33,292 nucleotides of DNA from assembly GCF_001039355.2 (NCBI RefSeq), contig NW_019775546.1, positions 58,534 to 91,825 on the forward strand, written 5' to 3'. Of this stretch, positions 12,131 to 24,289 are shown piece by piece (positions within the stretch are counted from its first letter, which is position 1; each line of letters begins with the position of its first letter). The DNA comes from Lingula anatina (taxonomy: Eukaryota; Brachiopoda; Lingulata; Lingulida; Lingulidae). The position numbers and the translations under genes were made by a program. Under the pieces are notes generated by a model that saw nothing but the letters and a program-made list of their open reading frames with translations, ran no database searches and had not been told where the DNA came from.

Positions 12131-12245
12131 GTTACCTCCGCCAAGGAGGTTATGTTTTCACCCCTGTCTGTCTGTCTGTCTGTTTGTCATCAACATAACT
12201 TAAAAAGTTATGGACCGATTTAGATGAAATTTATAGGGTAGGCAT
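12131..12245 (+). repeat. Probable interspersed repeat with hairpin, (CTGT)n and palindrome
   Basis: The order is: hairpin CCTCCGCCAAGGAGG (12135-12149), a TTATGTTTTCACC spacer, a CTGT/CTGTTTGT array (about 12164-12187), then the palindrome CATAACTT...AAGTTATG (12194-12212) and GGACCGATTTAGATGAAATTT. This ordered structure is more complex than a microsatellite and looks like a family of dispersed repeats. I recognise the architecture only from general familiarity and cannot name the family. Confidence 0.5.
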
Positions 12246-12249
12246 TAAT

Positions 12250-13230
12250 TTATAGGTATTAATGATCAATAAATAATCAATAATAATCAAAAATCGCTGC
12301 CTTGTTACATATAATACAGAAAAACAAATACGTTGATTGAATTCACAATATGGTAAATTCTCCAACATTAAGAGAAAAGGTAACATCTTCAGAAATTTTG
12401 ACCTTTACAGAATTTAACATCCATGGTATTGTACACCTGTAGTTAAGACTTATTTTCTTTGCTTTCAATCGCTTCAGCGACCAGTGTATCCAAGCAAATA
12501 TCTTTTATTGGATTCGCTCAAATTAGGCGTGTAGGCAGACGGTCTTATCTGCTTCTAATCCAAATCTTATAACAACCTACGGTAGCCGAGGTATATTTCT
12601 GAATTTTTCCTTGGCTTCGTCGCATAGTTATTTAGTTATCGTCTAAAGTATCCCATATTGCTTTGGACTTATGGGCAATTAGTCTTATCTTCAGTGTCAA
12701 GTGCCGGCCACTTGTCTTGTATACAACCTATACTGACCTTTTAGTCGGATCTGTCTTCTACATCGACGGACGGGGCTCTGAAACGTGTTTTTGTACATAA
12801 GACGGAAAGGTCTGGCAACGCTTTTAAATATTTACTTTGATAGTATATCTGCGAAGAGTAGCTTCCGTTTAATTATGTGGCCGTTGAGGCGTCCATTTGT
12901 TTGTTTTAAAAAATGGTATGTTCAAACTTTTACACACACACACACACTCACACACTCACACGCCGTCTATCAATGCCTTCTCACGCAAACTGAAACGATT
13001 TAGGTTTTCCTTATGTCTGCAAAGATGGTTACAATGGATCGGTTAAACTCATCATTTGCCATTTGCCTTAATCTTCTTAAAGTTCTCTGGAGAATTTATC
13101 GTTTTTTCCTTAAGTCGACCTATTTAACATTCCATATTTAGGATCATTATGTGATTCTCCAAGGGAGCCGTTTCTGTCCAAAGACAAGTACTGGTACTGT
13201 TTTGGTCCCAGGGGTCGGCAAGGTACTCAT
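12250..13230. other. Non-coding stretch, no gene recognised
   Basis: AT-rich sequence with a short CA array (about 12934-12961). No coding signal was found. Confidence 0.45.
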
Positions 13231-13235
13231 GTGAT

Positions 13236-13236
13236 C

Positions 13237-13323
<87 letters not shown>
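13236..13323. repeat. Compound (CT)n(CA)n(GA)n microsatellite
   Basis: A CT array, a CA array and a GA array follow each other without interruption. The CT and GA arms are reverse complements, so the tract is also an inverted repeat with a CA loop. Confidence 0.95.
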
Positions 13324-13326
<3 letters not shown>

Positions 13327-13391
13327 TGGAGGCACCTCCTTTCCTTCTCTTAGACCATCAGAGCAAGCACAGCAAGACAATTTTGCGCCAT

Positions 13392-13640
13392 TTTTCATCC
13401 TTGTACCCTACGTATGTATCAACGCAAAATTGTCCCTTTTCACTGTTTTGCATTTGCCGACCACAGCTGGACAAGTACTTTTCATCCTGCCCCTCCCCCC
13501 CCCCTCTCCAACACACAANTTTTCATCCTTGTACCCTACGTATGTATCAACGCAAAATTGTCCCTTTTCACTGTTTTGCATTTGCCGACCACAGCTGGAC
13601 AAGCACTTTTCATCCTGCCCCTCCCCCTCTCCAACACACA
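13392..13640. repeat. Direct duplication of about 120 bp flanking a single N
   Basis: Copy 1 (13392-13518) and copy 2 (13520-13640) are almost identical. They differ by one substitution (tacttttc/cacttttc) and the length of a C run. The unknown base at 13519 lies exactly at the junction, which suggests a gap closure that kept two haplotype copies. Confidence 0.85.
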
Positions 13641-13644
13641 GAGC

Positions 13645-14985
13645 AAAACCCTGCGGTGCAAATCTTTCTCTCAGAAAAAAGAAGAGTGACATTGATAAAC
13701 TGAATTATCTCTTATTCTCCAAATCCCTTAGAACATGAAGGCATAAGACACTCAGTCATTCTATCGTAGTGCTGAAGATGGAAAAGCAACGCATTGTGAA
13801 AATGACATTGGTCCCTCTGCATATTCTGCGAGGTAGAGATTACATACATAATGGACAACCTTTCTATATATTAAGGGTGAGATCATCCCCCCCCCCCTGC
13901 TGAAAAAATCACTTGCGCAGATGTACAGTGTATATATTTTGTAGCACTGAATTCACGGAGCATGGCATGTACTTTTTTTAGTCTTGGTCTGCTTTTTAAC
14001 TTGGAAATGGACGATGTGACACTGTCTTCTATTTCGTTTTGAACGGGGCGTCTTTCCCTCTTCCCTGTACTATACCCAACCCATCAGGCTCATCTTATGT
14101 TTTAATGTTAGTAATATAACATGAAATAAATAGGCCTATGAGTACCGTTTTTGAGTAACAATATGGTCTGGCACCTTGACGAGCTCATGCAGTTAATAAA
14201 TAATTCTTAATTTACTTTGGTTTCTTCCTTTTTGTTACTTCCGCTTCGTGTTAATCTTTTATAACATTCTAATGCGTTCATCGCGTTTTACCATATAATG
14301 CATGGGATCTCTTATGAGAGAAAATTTAACTGGATAATTAACGCACTATAGGGAATTAATGAGTTTTAACCTGATTAGTTTTTTCCCTCCGTTCCTTCTT
14401 ACCCAGGGGAGTACATTTTTCTTCTCTTTTTCACCGCTCTTTTATGAACAGATATAAGGTAATTTTTCTTCTCAGTTACTATATTCCTTCCAGATAATTA
14501 TTTTGTAAAATGTGATACTTTGTTTTTCGCAATTTATGTCCTTCATTAGTTTGCTAAGGGACATTAAAGCGTACGTATCGGGACTTCCCGTCTGTCTGTT
14601 GTAGCCGATTAAGTCGACTGAACAAAGGCGGAGGGATACATAGCAGATCTTCGGTTACCTCAGTGTAGATACTTGACAGGTTTCGTGATTATTAATAACG
14701 TTGTTTTTACTATTTTGTTCGTAATGAGGACTTCCTCTGGGCTTCCCTTTTCTGTTCACCTTTGAGGATTGAAGCGGAAAAAAGGTTTCTGCCTCGTCTA
14801 ACTCTACTCACTAATGTGATAATGAACATTAAGACGAAATGAGTAAAAAAATAACTGTTAGTTTGTGTCACTGATATATTGAGGAGAATCATTAAAGAGA
14901 AATATGCTCCTCTTTAAAAGTACGTAATGGTTGCAAAGAGCCATGTTATCATTGGGACATTGTTCAGCGTGAAAGAGCCATATTT
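13645..14985. other. Non-coding stretch, no gene recognised
   Basis: C run near 13887-13898; otherwise mixed AT-rich sequence with no coding signal that I can support. Confidence 0.45.
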
Positions 14986-14988
14986 ACC

Positions 14989-15006
14989 CCCCTCCCCCCC
15001 CCCCCA

Positions 15007-15043
<37 letters not shown>

Positions 15044-15052
15044 CTCTTTCCC
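14989..15052. repeat. C-run, (CA)n and CT-rich compound repeat
   Basis: A C-rich block with a 14-C run, a CA array (about 15006-15040), TCTCTC and a final C run lie in direct succession. Confidence 0.92.
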
Positions 15053-15131
15053 CCCTCTGGAGTCACCAATGGTTCTTGCGTGTTTTCAGTTCTCAAAGAA
15101 CAAATACTGGTCATCGAATCGGAACAGTGCT

Positions 15132-15158
15132 GGGGGGGGGGGGGGGGGGGGGGGGGGG
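15132..15158 (+). repeat. 27-base G homopolymer
   Basis: Twenty-seven consecutive G. It is G-quadruplex capable; the exact length in the genome is uncertain because such runs are error-prone in sequencing. Confidence 0.9.
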
Positions 15159-15159
15159 T

Positions 15160-15705
15160 ACATTTGCCCTTTCAGTGAAAAAGGGCAACGGGTCGTCTCT
15201 GATAAAAAAGAAAGCGGTTTTTCAATACTGCATCATCTCTTTATTAAGCCTCCTCCCGTCTGATGGAAACGGTTTTCCCCTGATCAATGCACAACGATCG
15301 TTGTCCTTATTAAGACATTTTTAAGAGGTTGTATCTCTCTACGGTAATTTCTCACACCTTTCGGATTTATAACTTACAAATTCTAAAATCATGTTTTTAC
15401 CGGAGGTTAGCGTATTTTAGTAATTCACAAAAAGGTATTTGCGTCTTGAACTTAACTCGCATTTCAGAGAGCTGGAAACATAAACAGAATTTATCAAATA
15501 AAAAATCACTATCATCATCCTTCGCTCTTGGGCGGAATGGGAACAGCAGCAGCACATTTAGACCAGGGTTGTTTCTCTCTCCTTTCTGAAAGGATCTCAT
15601 TAGTTTCAAAAACCAGTATCATTCATGATGTTGCCGGCTTAAGTTACATTCGGCCTGCTTCTGTGAGCATTTTCCCCACAATGACAGTTTAGAGACTGGC
15701 TGGTC
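15160..15705. other. Non-coding stretch, no gene recognised
   Basis: ORFs on both strands lack domains. No repeat is seen apart from the neighbours. Confidence 0.4.
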
Positions 15706-15708
15706 TAA

Positions 15709-15882
15709 GGCCCCATTCAGAATAAATGATCCGAGTACTAACTGATCCGCCGACTACATACGGCCGACCACAGTTCAAAAGCGATGCCGCCGATTCCTGG
15801 TGGTCTCCCCGCCTCCACACGCGTCGGTCACATTTAGTCGGTGGGTCAGTTAGTACTCGGATCATCCATTCTAAATGGCCCC
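15709..15882. mobile_element. 174-bp foldback (MITE-like) element
   Basis: Nearly the whole outer quarter on each side is an inverted repeat. The left arm (about 15709-15755) and right arm (about 15834-15882) pair over some 45 bp with few mismatches, including ATGATCCGAGTACTAACTGA on the left. There is no ORF encoding a transposase. Ends resemble AGG(CC/GG)CCATT(C/T)AGAAT. No clear target duplication was identified, so the superfamily is open. Confidence 0.75.
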
Positions 15883-15884
15883 TG

Positions 15885-16648
15885 TTAAGGTGCGTGGGCA
15901 GTGCCCAGCAACTGCAGTCTTCTTTTGCTGGTGACAGATGATAACGACGCTGGGGATGCATACATGCACAACTTTGTGTTCGGAACTTGATCTTTTATAA
16001 TCTTTATTGGGATAAAGCAACCCCGAGGGTAGAAATTTTAATATATATACATATATTATATTACATTCAATTCACAATTCAAAGAAGCCTGGTAATATTT
16101 TCTGCCGATATCAAACTGTTGGATATCTTTCGGATATGCTGATAGCAATACTTATTCAAATTTATTGGAATTTTACGATAGTACTATTTTGTAGGATATC
16201 GAGTCATATATCAGTGACTGCCTTCAAATAATTATAATTGAGATGTAATATTTTAATAAATCCCAAGTTCTGGAAAATATGGTGGAACATCGAACAGGTG
16301 AACGGTTTACAGCTTCCTGCATGTCATCTAGTGCAAACATAAAAAGATATAAGAGTTTAAAAAATCAGTACCATATGTTTCTGTGCGAGAAAGTCAAATG
16401 GTTATGCTTAATGTCACGAAAAGCACTCAACTTTATTCCATATCATACATAGCTTAATACGTTAATGCAGAACCATAATATTAAAAAAAAAAAAAGATAG
16501 ATGTGGTTAAACCTACTTTTTTTTTTTACCTTGGGACTCTACTAAAATAAAACAACATGCATGAATGTTTCCTAAATTTAAGCTAAAATCGGATTCTTTC
16601 TGCGGGGTATCGATCATTAAGCAATTTATGTACTGGTATGTCCCGATG
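15885..16648. other. Non-coding stretch, AT-rich
   Basis: A poly-A run (about 16482-16494) and a poly-T run (about 16518-16527) are close together. No gene seen. Confidence 0.45.
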
Positions 16649-16651
16649 TAT

Positions 16652-16806
16652 GTGTGACGAAACGGAGGGTCCAAGTAACAGACAGTCCATCCTCCATATA
16701 ATTATTTCATTTTATTTAGGGTTAACCTGACGTTAGTGGGTCAAAATCTAGGACGCGGAATATCTGTGCTAATTTTCTATCAGGGGGGGACTCCGTTTCG
16801 TCACAC
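16652..16806. mobile_element. 155-bp element with 16-bp perfect terminal inverted repeats
   Basis: GTGTGACGAAACGGAG at 16652-16667 is exactly reverse-complemented at 16791-16806. The interior has no ORF. TA lies directly outside the right end and one base outside the left end, which would fit a Tc1/mariner-type TA target, but this is not decisive. Confidence 0.72.
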
Positions 16807-16809
16807 TAG

Positions 16810-17340
16810 AGACACACCGAGAGAAGCCGCCAAGTACAGAAAAAATTAACACGTACTTTGATTCTACGTCGGACTTTAGACAATAACGTTAACCTATAAA
16901 GATTTGCCTTTACATTGCATATCGAGTGCATCAGTGAAATTGTAGTCAAATGAAACGGAGATGCGAGCTGGTTGATAAAATGACACGGAAAAGTAGGTCA
17001 GCAGCAAATGGCCAAAGTAATTTTTTTACTTAATTTACTGCAAGTCACTGCTTCCTTTTAATTTGCGATCATTGGGCTCGGCATCTCTTTGCATTAAACA
17101 ACCAGAATAAGCAGGAAAGTGTTAACCAGAAGATGAAATACAAGGCAGAATATTAATAAAATTTCATGGAGGGCAAGGCAAAATAGGTTTATAAATAACT
17201 AAATGAAAAGAAAAAAGAACAAAAAAATCTAACAAATGAAACTGTCCAAAAGAGCAAGGACTTGCAAATTGTAATACAACAGTTATTGCAAATTGACACA
17301 ATGCTGTTTTTCACATTACAAGTAACGAGCAAACCACTCC
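16810..17340. other. Non-coding stretch, AT-rich
   Basis: A-rich sequence with no ORF of note; it lies downstream of the zinc-finger gene on the opposite strand. Confidence 0.4.
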
Positions 17341-17346
17341 AAAACT

Positions 17347-17352
17347 TTTATT
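17347..17352 (-). terminator. Candidate polyadenylation signal AATAAA
   Basis: The plus strand reads TTTATT, giving AATAAA on the minus strand about 150 nt beyond the stop codon at 17504-17506 of the zinc-finger gene. The position is plausible, but the hexamer is common in AT-rich DNA. Confidence 0.3.
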
Positions 17353-17503
17353 GCAAGTATAAATAATATACAAGCATAGGACCTGTGGGAATACACCATA
17401 TAAAGTTTGTTTTCTCTTATGTTTGAAGACACAAACTTACATAAAAGAGCACATGATTTTATGTATTAATAAACATTATACAGCAGCATCTGCAAAAATA
17501 TTT

Positions 17504-18927
<1,424 letters not shown>

Positions 18928-19262
18928 TGTTTTATACAGTTATCTTCATAAATAAACTCATTTTACAAAACTGGCATCTGGATGGTGTTTTTCCAGTGTG
19001 GTAACTTCTATGTCACACACAGCTACTTTTCTTTTTCTACTTTCACAATACAAGTACAGGTATTTGATGGGGTTTGCTCCACTGTGAGTTATTTCACTTT
19101 GTATGCAAATGTTTAATTTAAGCACTCCTCAAACATTAAGAATGCACTAGGAAGACAACTTTTTTACAACATTCGTACATCTATGGCTCCTCACCAGTGT
19201 TTAATCCCTAAATGTATTAAGCATCTGGTTATTTAAGTACGTCTCTTATCGCCAAAACTGCA
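18928..19262 (-). pseudogene. Decayed C2H2 fingers upstream of the array
   Basis: On the minus strand, upstream of the first intact finger, fragments of at least three further fingers can be read. One has HTGK followed by a CxxC pair (about 18965-19005), one has HSGANP (about 19070), and one has TGEEP followed by a CC pair (about 19145-19195). A last remnant, YKCSFGDK, lies at about 19245-19262. Stops and frame changes separate them. This shows that the array was once longer and that its 5' part is under no coding constraint now. Confidence 0.6.
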
Positions 19263-19264
19263 TT

Positions 19265-21060
19265 TGTAATTAATGGATGTTCTGTACCGACTTCACTGGT
19301 CGTTTGAGTTAGTCCTCGGTGTCCGTGCTTCGGATCTTGGAGACAATATTCCTCGGTTTATTGTGTCATCTACCTGGAGGCGAAGTGTAGTTATTGTACA
19401 TGTGAATGTTGCAGCATCACCAGCGACATATTTCTTGCTTACAAAAAACAAAGTTGCATGATTGTATCCGGTCACTTTCAGCTTGTTTCCATAAACAATG
19501 GGAAACCGTAACAGTATCAACAGAGAGCCATGCACGTAAAAAGGGTAATCTACTATCATCCGATACTAATTGTGTAACAATCTTCATGACAGGCCACATT
19601 CCAATTCATCAATGTGAGATTGGCAAGCACATAAATTCATATTTAATTATTCATTAAAGATTCAAATTAAACATTCCATTTACAAATTGATATTTTCTGA
19701 TAAAAGTTCATCCGTGAAGTCTCTGGACAATTATTAAAAGTTTAAACTTTTCACTTTCTAAACAAAATGAAAAGGCAGACACAAAGCATTCGGTTAAACT
19801 GTGACCTTCCTCAGTGTGTGTTATTATGAGGGGGGAACCCCATCGCAAATAGCGAAAGATCGCAATGTTTGCGTCTGGTCGCAATTTGCGATGCTTTTGA
19901 GTTATCGAACCCAGAGAATCCACCTCCAAAAAGCAGTATGAGTCGAGAATGGAGACAAAATTGCCGCGCTTGCAAGCTAGAGAGCTTTCTATATAAATGA
20001 ATCATCCTGATTTCCGGACCTTCAAATCGATTCCATTCCCCACAAAAATCTATCGATCCAATCTCAATTACAATTTGCAAATCTGCAGGTGTCGTCACCT
20101 TGTGTCTCTTCAAGCAATTTTATGACATTAATACTACTTCACAAATTAAAAAATAATACGGATTATTTTTAAATTGCCAATGGCCAATAACATGTAGACC
20201 CGTCATGTTTATTTTCAAAACCTGGACATTTTGAAACATGCAAAACAACATCCTGAAAATCAATAGGTCTCGCCCCGTCTTCACCATCTTTGCAGAAATA
20301 AATTTTCGTAAAAAAAGCAGATTTAACCAACCATAATTTTCCTTGGACAACTAATACATTTGCATTTACACTTACGCACAATTTATGCAAAAGTAATAAA
20401 TAAATGTCCATCTGCCACAGGTATCAGGGAGTACTATATTTTGCATGACCAGTATTAACTTTTTCATTTAATCCATTCCAGATAAGTAACAGATGTGTGG
20501 TTCCCACGGACTTTACACTGTTGGACTATAGCCTTAGAACGGCAGGGTCAGGAATAACCAGCTCGAACTTGAGCCAGACAGAAAAATAGCAACACTATAA
20601 GAGGTACGACGGTGAAAACTTATGCACGCATATTCGGGTTATAAGTAAGACAGCTAGATCACATCGCCCTACAGGGAGAGACACAGACCAGAACGCGTGC
20701 GCGCACATGCAAACACGCATACTCACGCGCGCACACTCGACCTGGCCTGCAAATGGGGATGGCCGCTTAGAACAAAAACAATGATCAAAATTTTGAAAGG
20801 TAGATTCACTGTATGTGCACCGATTTCTGGTTATCAGGACAATTGTTCATGTTGATTCTTTTCCCCAGCACGTGTAATAAAAAAAAGCGTTGCTGTGCAC
20901 CCGAACACGAAGTGGGTTGATAACGAGATCGAGTTTCGTCGCGGAGAAGTGGAGAGAATTGAACACGCACACTGACCGCAAGTGAAGTGTGTGAGTCCGA
21001 GGTGAGAAGACAGTCAAACCCACATACAAACCGCAAACGACAGCATTTGCGGGGAAAAAT
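19265..21060. other. Stretch without a recognised gene
   Basis: Several overlapping ORFs exist on the minus strand (19293-19559, 19811-20113, 20169-20411) and plus strand (19273-19461). None shows a family I recognise. Sequence near 20690-20735 is rich in CACGC/GCGC dinucleotides. It may hold the 5' region of the zinc-finger gene on one side and promoter sequence for the plus-strand exon at 21719 on the other. Confidence 0.35.
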
Positions 21061-21066
21061 TATTTC

Positions 21067-21076
21067 TATAAAAAGG
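21067..21076 (+). promoter_or_regulatory. Candidate TATA box TATAAAAAGG
   Basis: TATAAAAAGG fits the TATA consensus well and lies about 650 bp upstream of the signal-peptide ATG at 21719, in the same orientation. It would imply a start near 21097 and a long 5' leader, possibly with its own intron. Supported by the motif only. Confidence 0.2.
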
Positions 21077-21718
21077 ACAAACGCAGTGTGGTTTTTAGGC
21101 GGTTGTGGTGAACCCAGTATAAAATAACCCGATAAGTGATGTAATACAATAGGTAGTCACTGACATAGGATTGGATTTAGACGATACATAGATGCACGAC
21201 GGACGATATATGGTCACTGATCAACGACACAAGGTTCAAAACTGGTGAAGGAATATCGTCATAGGACGGCAGGAAACCCACGACACGCAAATTAACTTAC
21301 ATAAAAGTGAACATTGCATGTTAAATATACAGCACAGAAGCAAACTAGAAACACTTATTTCAGTGTGGATCGTATTGAAGCTCTCTGATTACACCTAAAA
21401 CGCAACACAGCATTCAGACGAAGAAACAGCTAGTGTACGATATGAAATCATTGAGTGTGAAGCAATCAAATGGAAATTGCTCATGATGCAGTTTTTATGT
21501 CCCGGCACTTATGAGTCTGAAAACGGCATAGAAGACTTACGTTTGCGAATTGAGTAAAGGATTATTCTACGGGCAAATGAACTTTATAATAGCGTTGTCA
21601 GGAGAGAAACGCAATAGGAAGTAGACTTTTAGCTTGATGGATGGATAACGATAATTCTGGAGATGAATCTGGCGTAACACTGTGACTTTTATAACCCGGG
21701 CAACGTACTTCAGTGGGC

Positions 21719-21838
21719 ATGGAGGCAATCAAGTTTTCGTTAGCACGGCGAATGTTAGCGGTTGGGTGTTTTTCTCTGCTTATCGGACGGACGAGTGCGA
21801 CCCCGACGACACCGGAGTTACCGGATTACGTACATGGG
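21719..21838 (+). CDS. Putative first coding exon with signal peptide
   Basis: Forty codons from ATG 21719-21721 to 21838, followed by the donor GTAGGT. The ATG has G at -3 and G at +4, and an in-frame TAA lies upstream at 21692-21694, so this is the first possible start. The N-terminus is a textbook secretory signal: a basic stretch KFSLARR, a hydrophobic core MLAVGCFSLLIG (residues 12-23), and a likely cleavage after RTSA, followed by a Thr/Pro-rich segment TPTTPELPDYVHG. The exon is richer in CpG than its flanks and ends in phase 0. The product would be secreted or membrane-inserted. It may be exon 1 of the class B receptor whose HRM exon lies at 32546-32656 on the same strand. That exon needs phase 1, so at least one linking exon is missing from my reading. 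A separate short secreted protein is equally possible. Confidence 0.5.
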
Positions 21839-21839
21839 G

Positions 21840-22455
21840 TAGGTGTCCTTTTATTAACATTATTGTAGTTGGCCTCTCTGTGATATCTGATAAGATGACC
21901 CTAGTAGATATCAATGTATATACAAAATCGAGATCTGCTATTTATATGTGTGTCTGTTTGTCTTTCCGTCTGTTTGTTTGTTCGTCTGTCTGTCTATCTG
22001 TCAGTTGCTTGAACATTGGTTGAGTAATTGACATGGTTAGGGCTGTCTTCCCTTCCGCAAAGTTGTAGTCACGAAGACGTAATTTAATACGCGATATTTG
22101 TCAAAAAGTTGCAAATAGATTCATGGATTTGAAAGAAGAAGAGCACAATAGTAATAAAGAAAGGCACAATAACGAAATAGAATAGATAGGTCTCAAAAGA
22201 CCACAATTCTAGGGAAAATGCTACATTTTGTTTATCGCTGAGAACGAGCACAAAATTCCGTGCTTATCAAAGAAGGACTGCACATGTTGGTATTTTAGCA
22301 GCAAATTTACGACATTGAGCACTAAACCCCGGAAATGTAACAGCAATCGCGGTAATCACGTGTATTCGCATCAAAGTTTGACATGTACGATAATGTTGCA
22401 CCTGGTTCACGTTTCTGGAACGAATGCAAAGAATTTATCACTGGCGGATGCAGAG
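21840..22455. other. Probable intron sequence with CTGT-like run
   Basis: Imperfect TGTCTGTTTGTC repeats at about 21950-22002; otherwise no coding signal. Lies 3' of the signal-peptide exon. Confidence 0.4.
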
Positions 22456-22456
22456 G

Positions 22457-22815
22457 TTAAAGGGATAACAACTTGGTTTTGGCCCAGAAAAACATGTTTT
22501 TTTTTTCTGGGGTAAACGACGTATTTTTCCATAATTACCAATGGTTAAAGAATCAATTTCGACATTCAAAGTTAGTCCATATTTTTTTCTAGAAACTTTT
22601 TTTTTGTAATAATCTCTTAAGAAATTATAACGGAAGCATCTATGCCATCTTTGACGTTCCGTACATGTACTATCTGATGGCAAACACAGATTCCAGAATT
22701 ATTGTAATAACCGTTGTTTGACAGGTACGGTGGAATTTATTATACTTCTATGAGTTGTTTACAGTGTATAGATTGTGAATTGTGAATCTCACACGAACAG
22801 TTGTTATCCCTTTAA
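22457..22815. mobile_element. MITE-like inverted-repeat element, copy 2
   Basis: TTAAAGGGATAACAACT at 22457-22473 is exactly reverse-complemented at 22799-22815. The interior is colinear with copy 1 at 1184-1518 (ttttggccc, tttttccataattaccaatg, acattcaaag, gagttgtttaca). If TTAA is the target duplication, the element proper starts AGGGATAAC; a TTAA target would suggest piggyBac-type mobilisation. There is no ORF with transposase motifs. Confidence 0.8.
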
Positions 22816-22819
22816 TTAA

Positions 22820-23032
22820 GAGGAGGAGGAGAGGTACGAAGATTACGTCTTTCACGTGTTTGGACATACATATATGATAATCTTAAGCAATTATCGGTGG
22901 AGATTTTTGTAATGAAGCTGTAACAGGATCATGAGGGGATTTGCGGGAATTACCGGCACGCTTCTGTTCATGTGATTATTTTAATTAGCGTTTCATTGGG
23001 AGATGTTGTGAACAGTCGGAAGTCAAATTTCT

Positions 23033-23080
<48 letters not shown>

Positions 23081-23925
23081 AAATATGATTCTCCTTATTG
23101 AATCATGTATTTGTTATTTTTCTTTCAGTCATCATCTCATGTTCATTCATTTATTCATTCATTCATATGTGCACTTTTGTATCTTTAAGCTGTGGTTTTG
23201 GTAGATTTGCCAATTTGATTGTTCCATCGTCCAAAAACAAGTTCGGATCCATTAGAACATGAACTTAACGTCAATTTGACTGTTAGGGTTCTCCGTTTTC
23301 TGCTTTCAATTGCGTCCTCAATTCACTAAACTAGGGTTATATGATATTGCTTACAATAACAACGGCAAATTTGTCACATGGGATAGGACGCATCCTTGTA
23401 TCGCTTTACACTAAGTATTCCATTACCGCTAGGCTGACTTCATGTATCGCTTTAATATACAGGGGCGGATCAAGGATTATTTGAAGGGGGTCCGTTTTAG
23501 GAATGATAGGCCTCGGATGCGATGCCGACACTGCCCCCCCCCCCCCCCCCCCCCGGCGTGCGGCTCGGGGCCCCCCAAAAATTTGTATTTTAGAGGGCGA
23601 ACGGTGAAGCTTGTAAATAACGCCTATAGCGTGTCCACTGTACCATTTAAATCGGTCAAGATACACATACTATTTTGTTTGGGTAGCTTCGACGCAAAGT
23701 GCATTTCAGTGACGATATAATACCCAAAAGCAAATTATTTGTGACCCATCCATGAATGTCATTGAGAGACCATTAAAGGATTACGCGGTCTTCCTCTCAT
23801 GTAAGTCCGCCATATTTAGGTCTCGGCCTCGCTAGACCTCGGCTCTTCTCGATGTGAATGCTCTCTGTTTGGTAGCAAGCTAAAAGGGGAAGATGTTATT
23901 AGATAAGTCTATCGTTTATAGATAT
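22820..23925. other. Stretch with simple repeats and one element end
   Basis: Contains a CT array (about 23034-23076), an ATTC repeat (about 23147-23165) and a 21-C run (23534-23554). A single terminus CAGGGGCGGATC starts at 23460; it matches the end of the element at 28508, but no partner terminus was found, so it looks like a truncated relative. No gene recognised. Confidence 0.5.
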
Positions 23926-23926
23926 G

Positions 23927-24288
23927 ACTACTACTACTACTACTACTACTATCTCCTATTACTCCGTTGGGCGTCTAGGGCGTCAACAAAGGTCCTCCAC
24001 TCCTCTCTGTCTCTAGCTAGGTGTTGAATTGTCCCCCAACTTTCACCCAGTTTTTTCAATTCTGCTTCAACTGTCCTCCTCCATGTGGTCTTGGGTCTGC
24101 CCCTTTTTCTATGCCCCTCTGGTGTCCAGTACATGGCTACTTTAGTGGTGGAATTTGGGTCTTTCCTCAGAACATGGCCAATCCATTTCCATCTTCTTGT
24201 CCTGATGATTTCACTTATACTTCTCTGGTTTGTTTGCTTTAGCAGATCATCATTAGACATAGTTCTTGTGTTACGCAAATTCTAGAAT
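23927..24288 (-). mobile_element. 3' end of an RTE-type LINE, 5'-truncated
   Basis: The minus strand encodes the C-terminal tail of an RTE-like reverse transcriptase, recognised by RWKWIGHVLRKDP, WTPEG, RKRGRPKTTWRRTVEAEL and the final DREEWR segment. The frame is intact from about 24279 to the TAG at 23949-23951. The catalytic RT core and the endonuclease are missing; an in-frame TAG just upstream of LRNTRT marks the truncation. The stop is the first unit of a (TAG)n tail (23927-23951). Short 3' UTRs and short-repeat tails are usual for RTE elements. This is a dead-on-arrival copy. Confidence 0.87.
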
Positions 24289-24289
24289 T

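Noticed and set aside
13326-13738. Several ORFs across the N at 13519
   Set aside because: They run through the duplicated segment and an unknown base, keep no consistent frame and show no domain.
19293-20411. Minus-strand ORFs upstream of the zinc-finger array, as possible 5' exons of that gene
   Set aside because: No known N-terminal domain (KRAB, BTB, SCAN, ZAD) is seen, and decayed fingers lie between.
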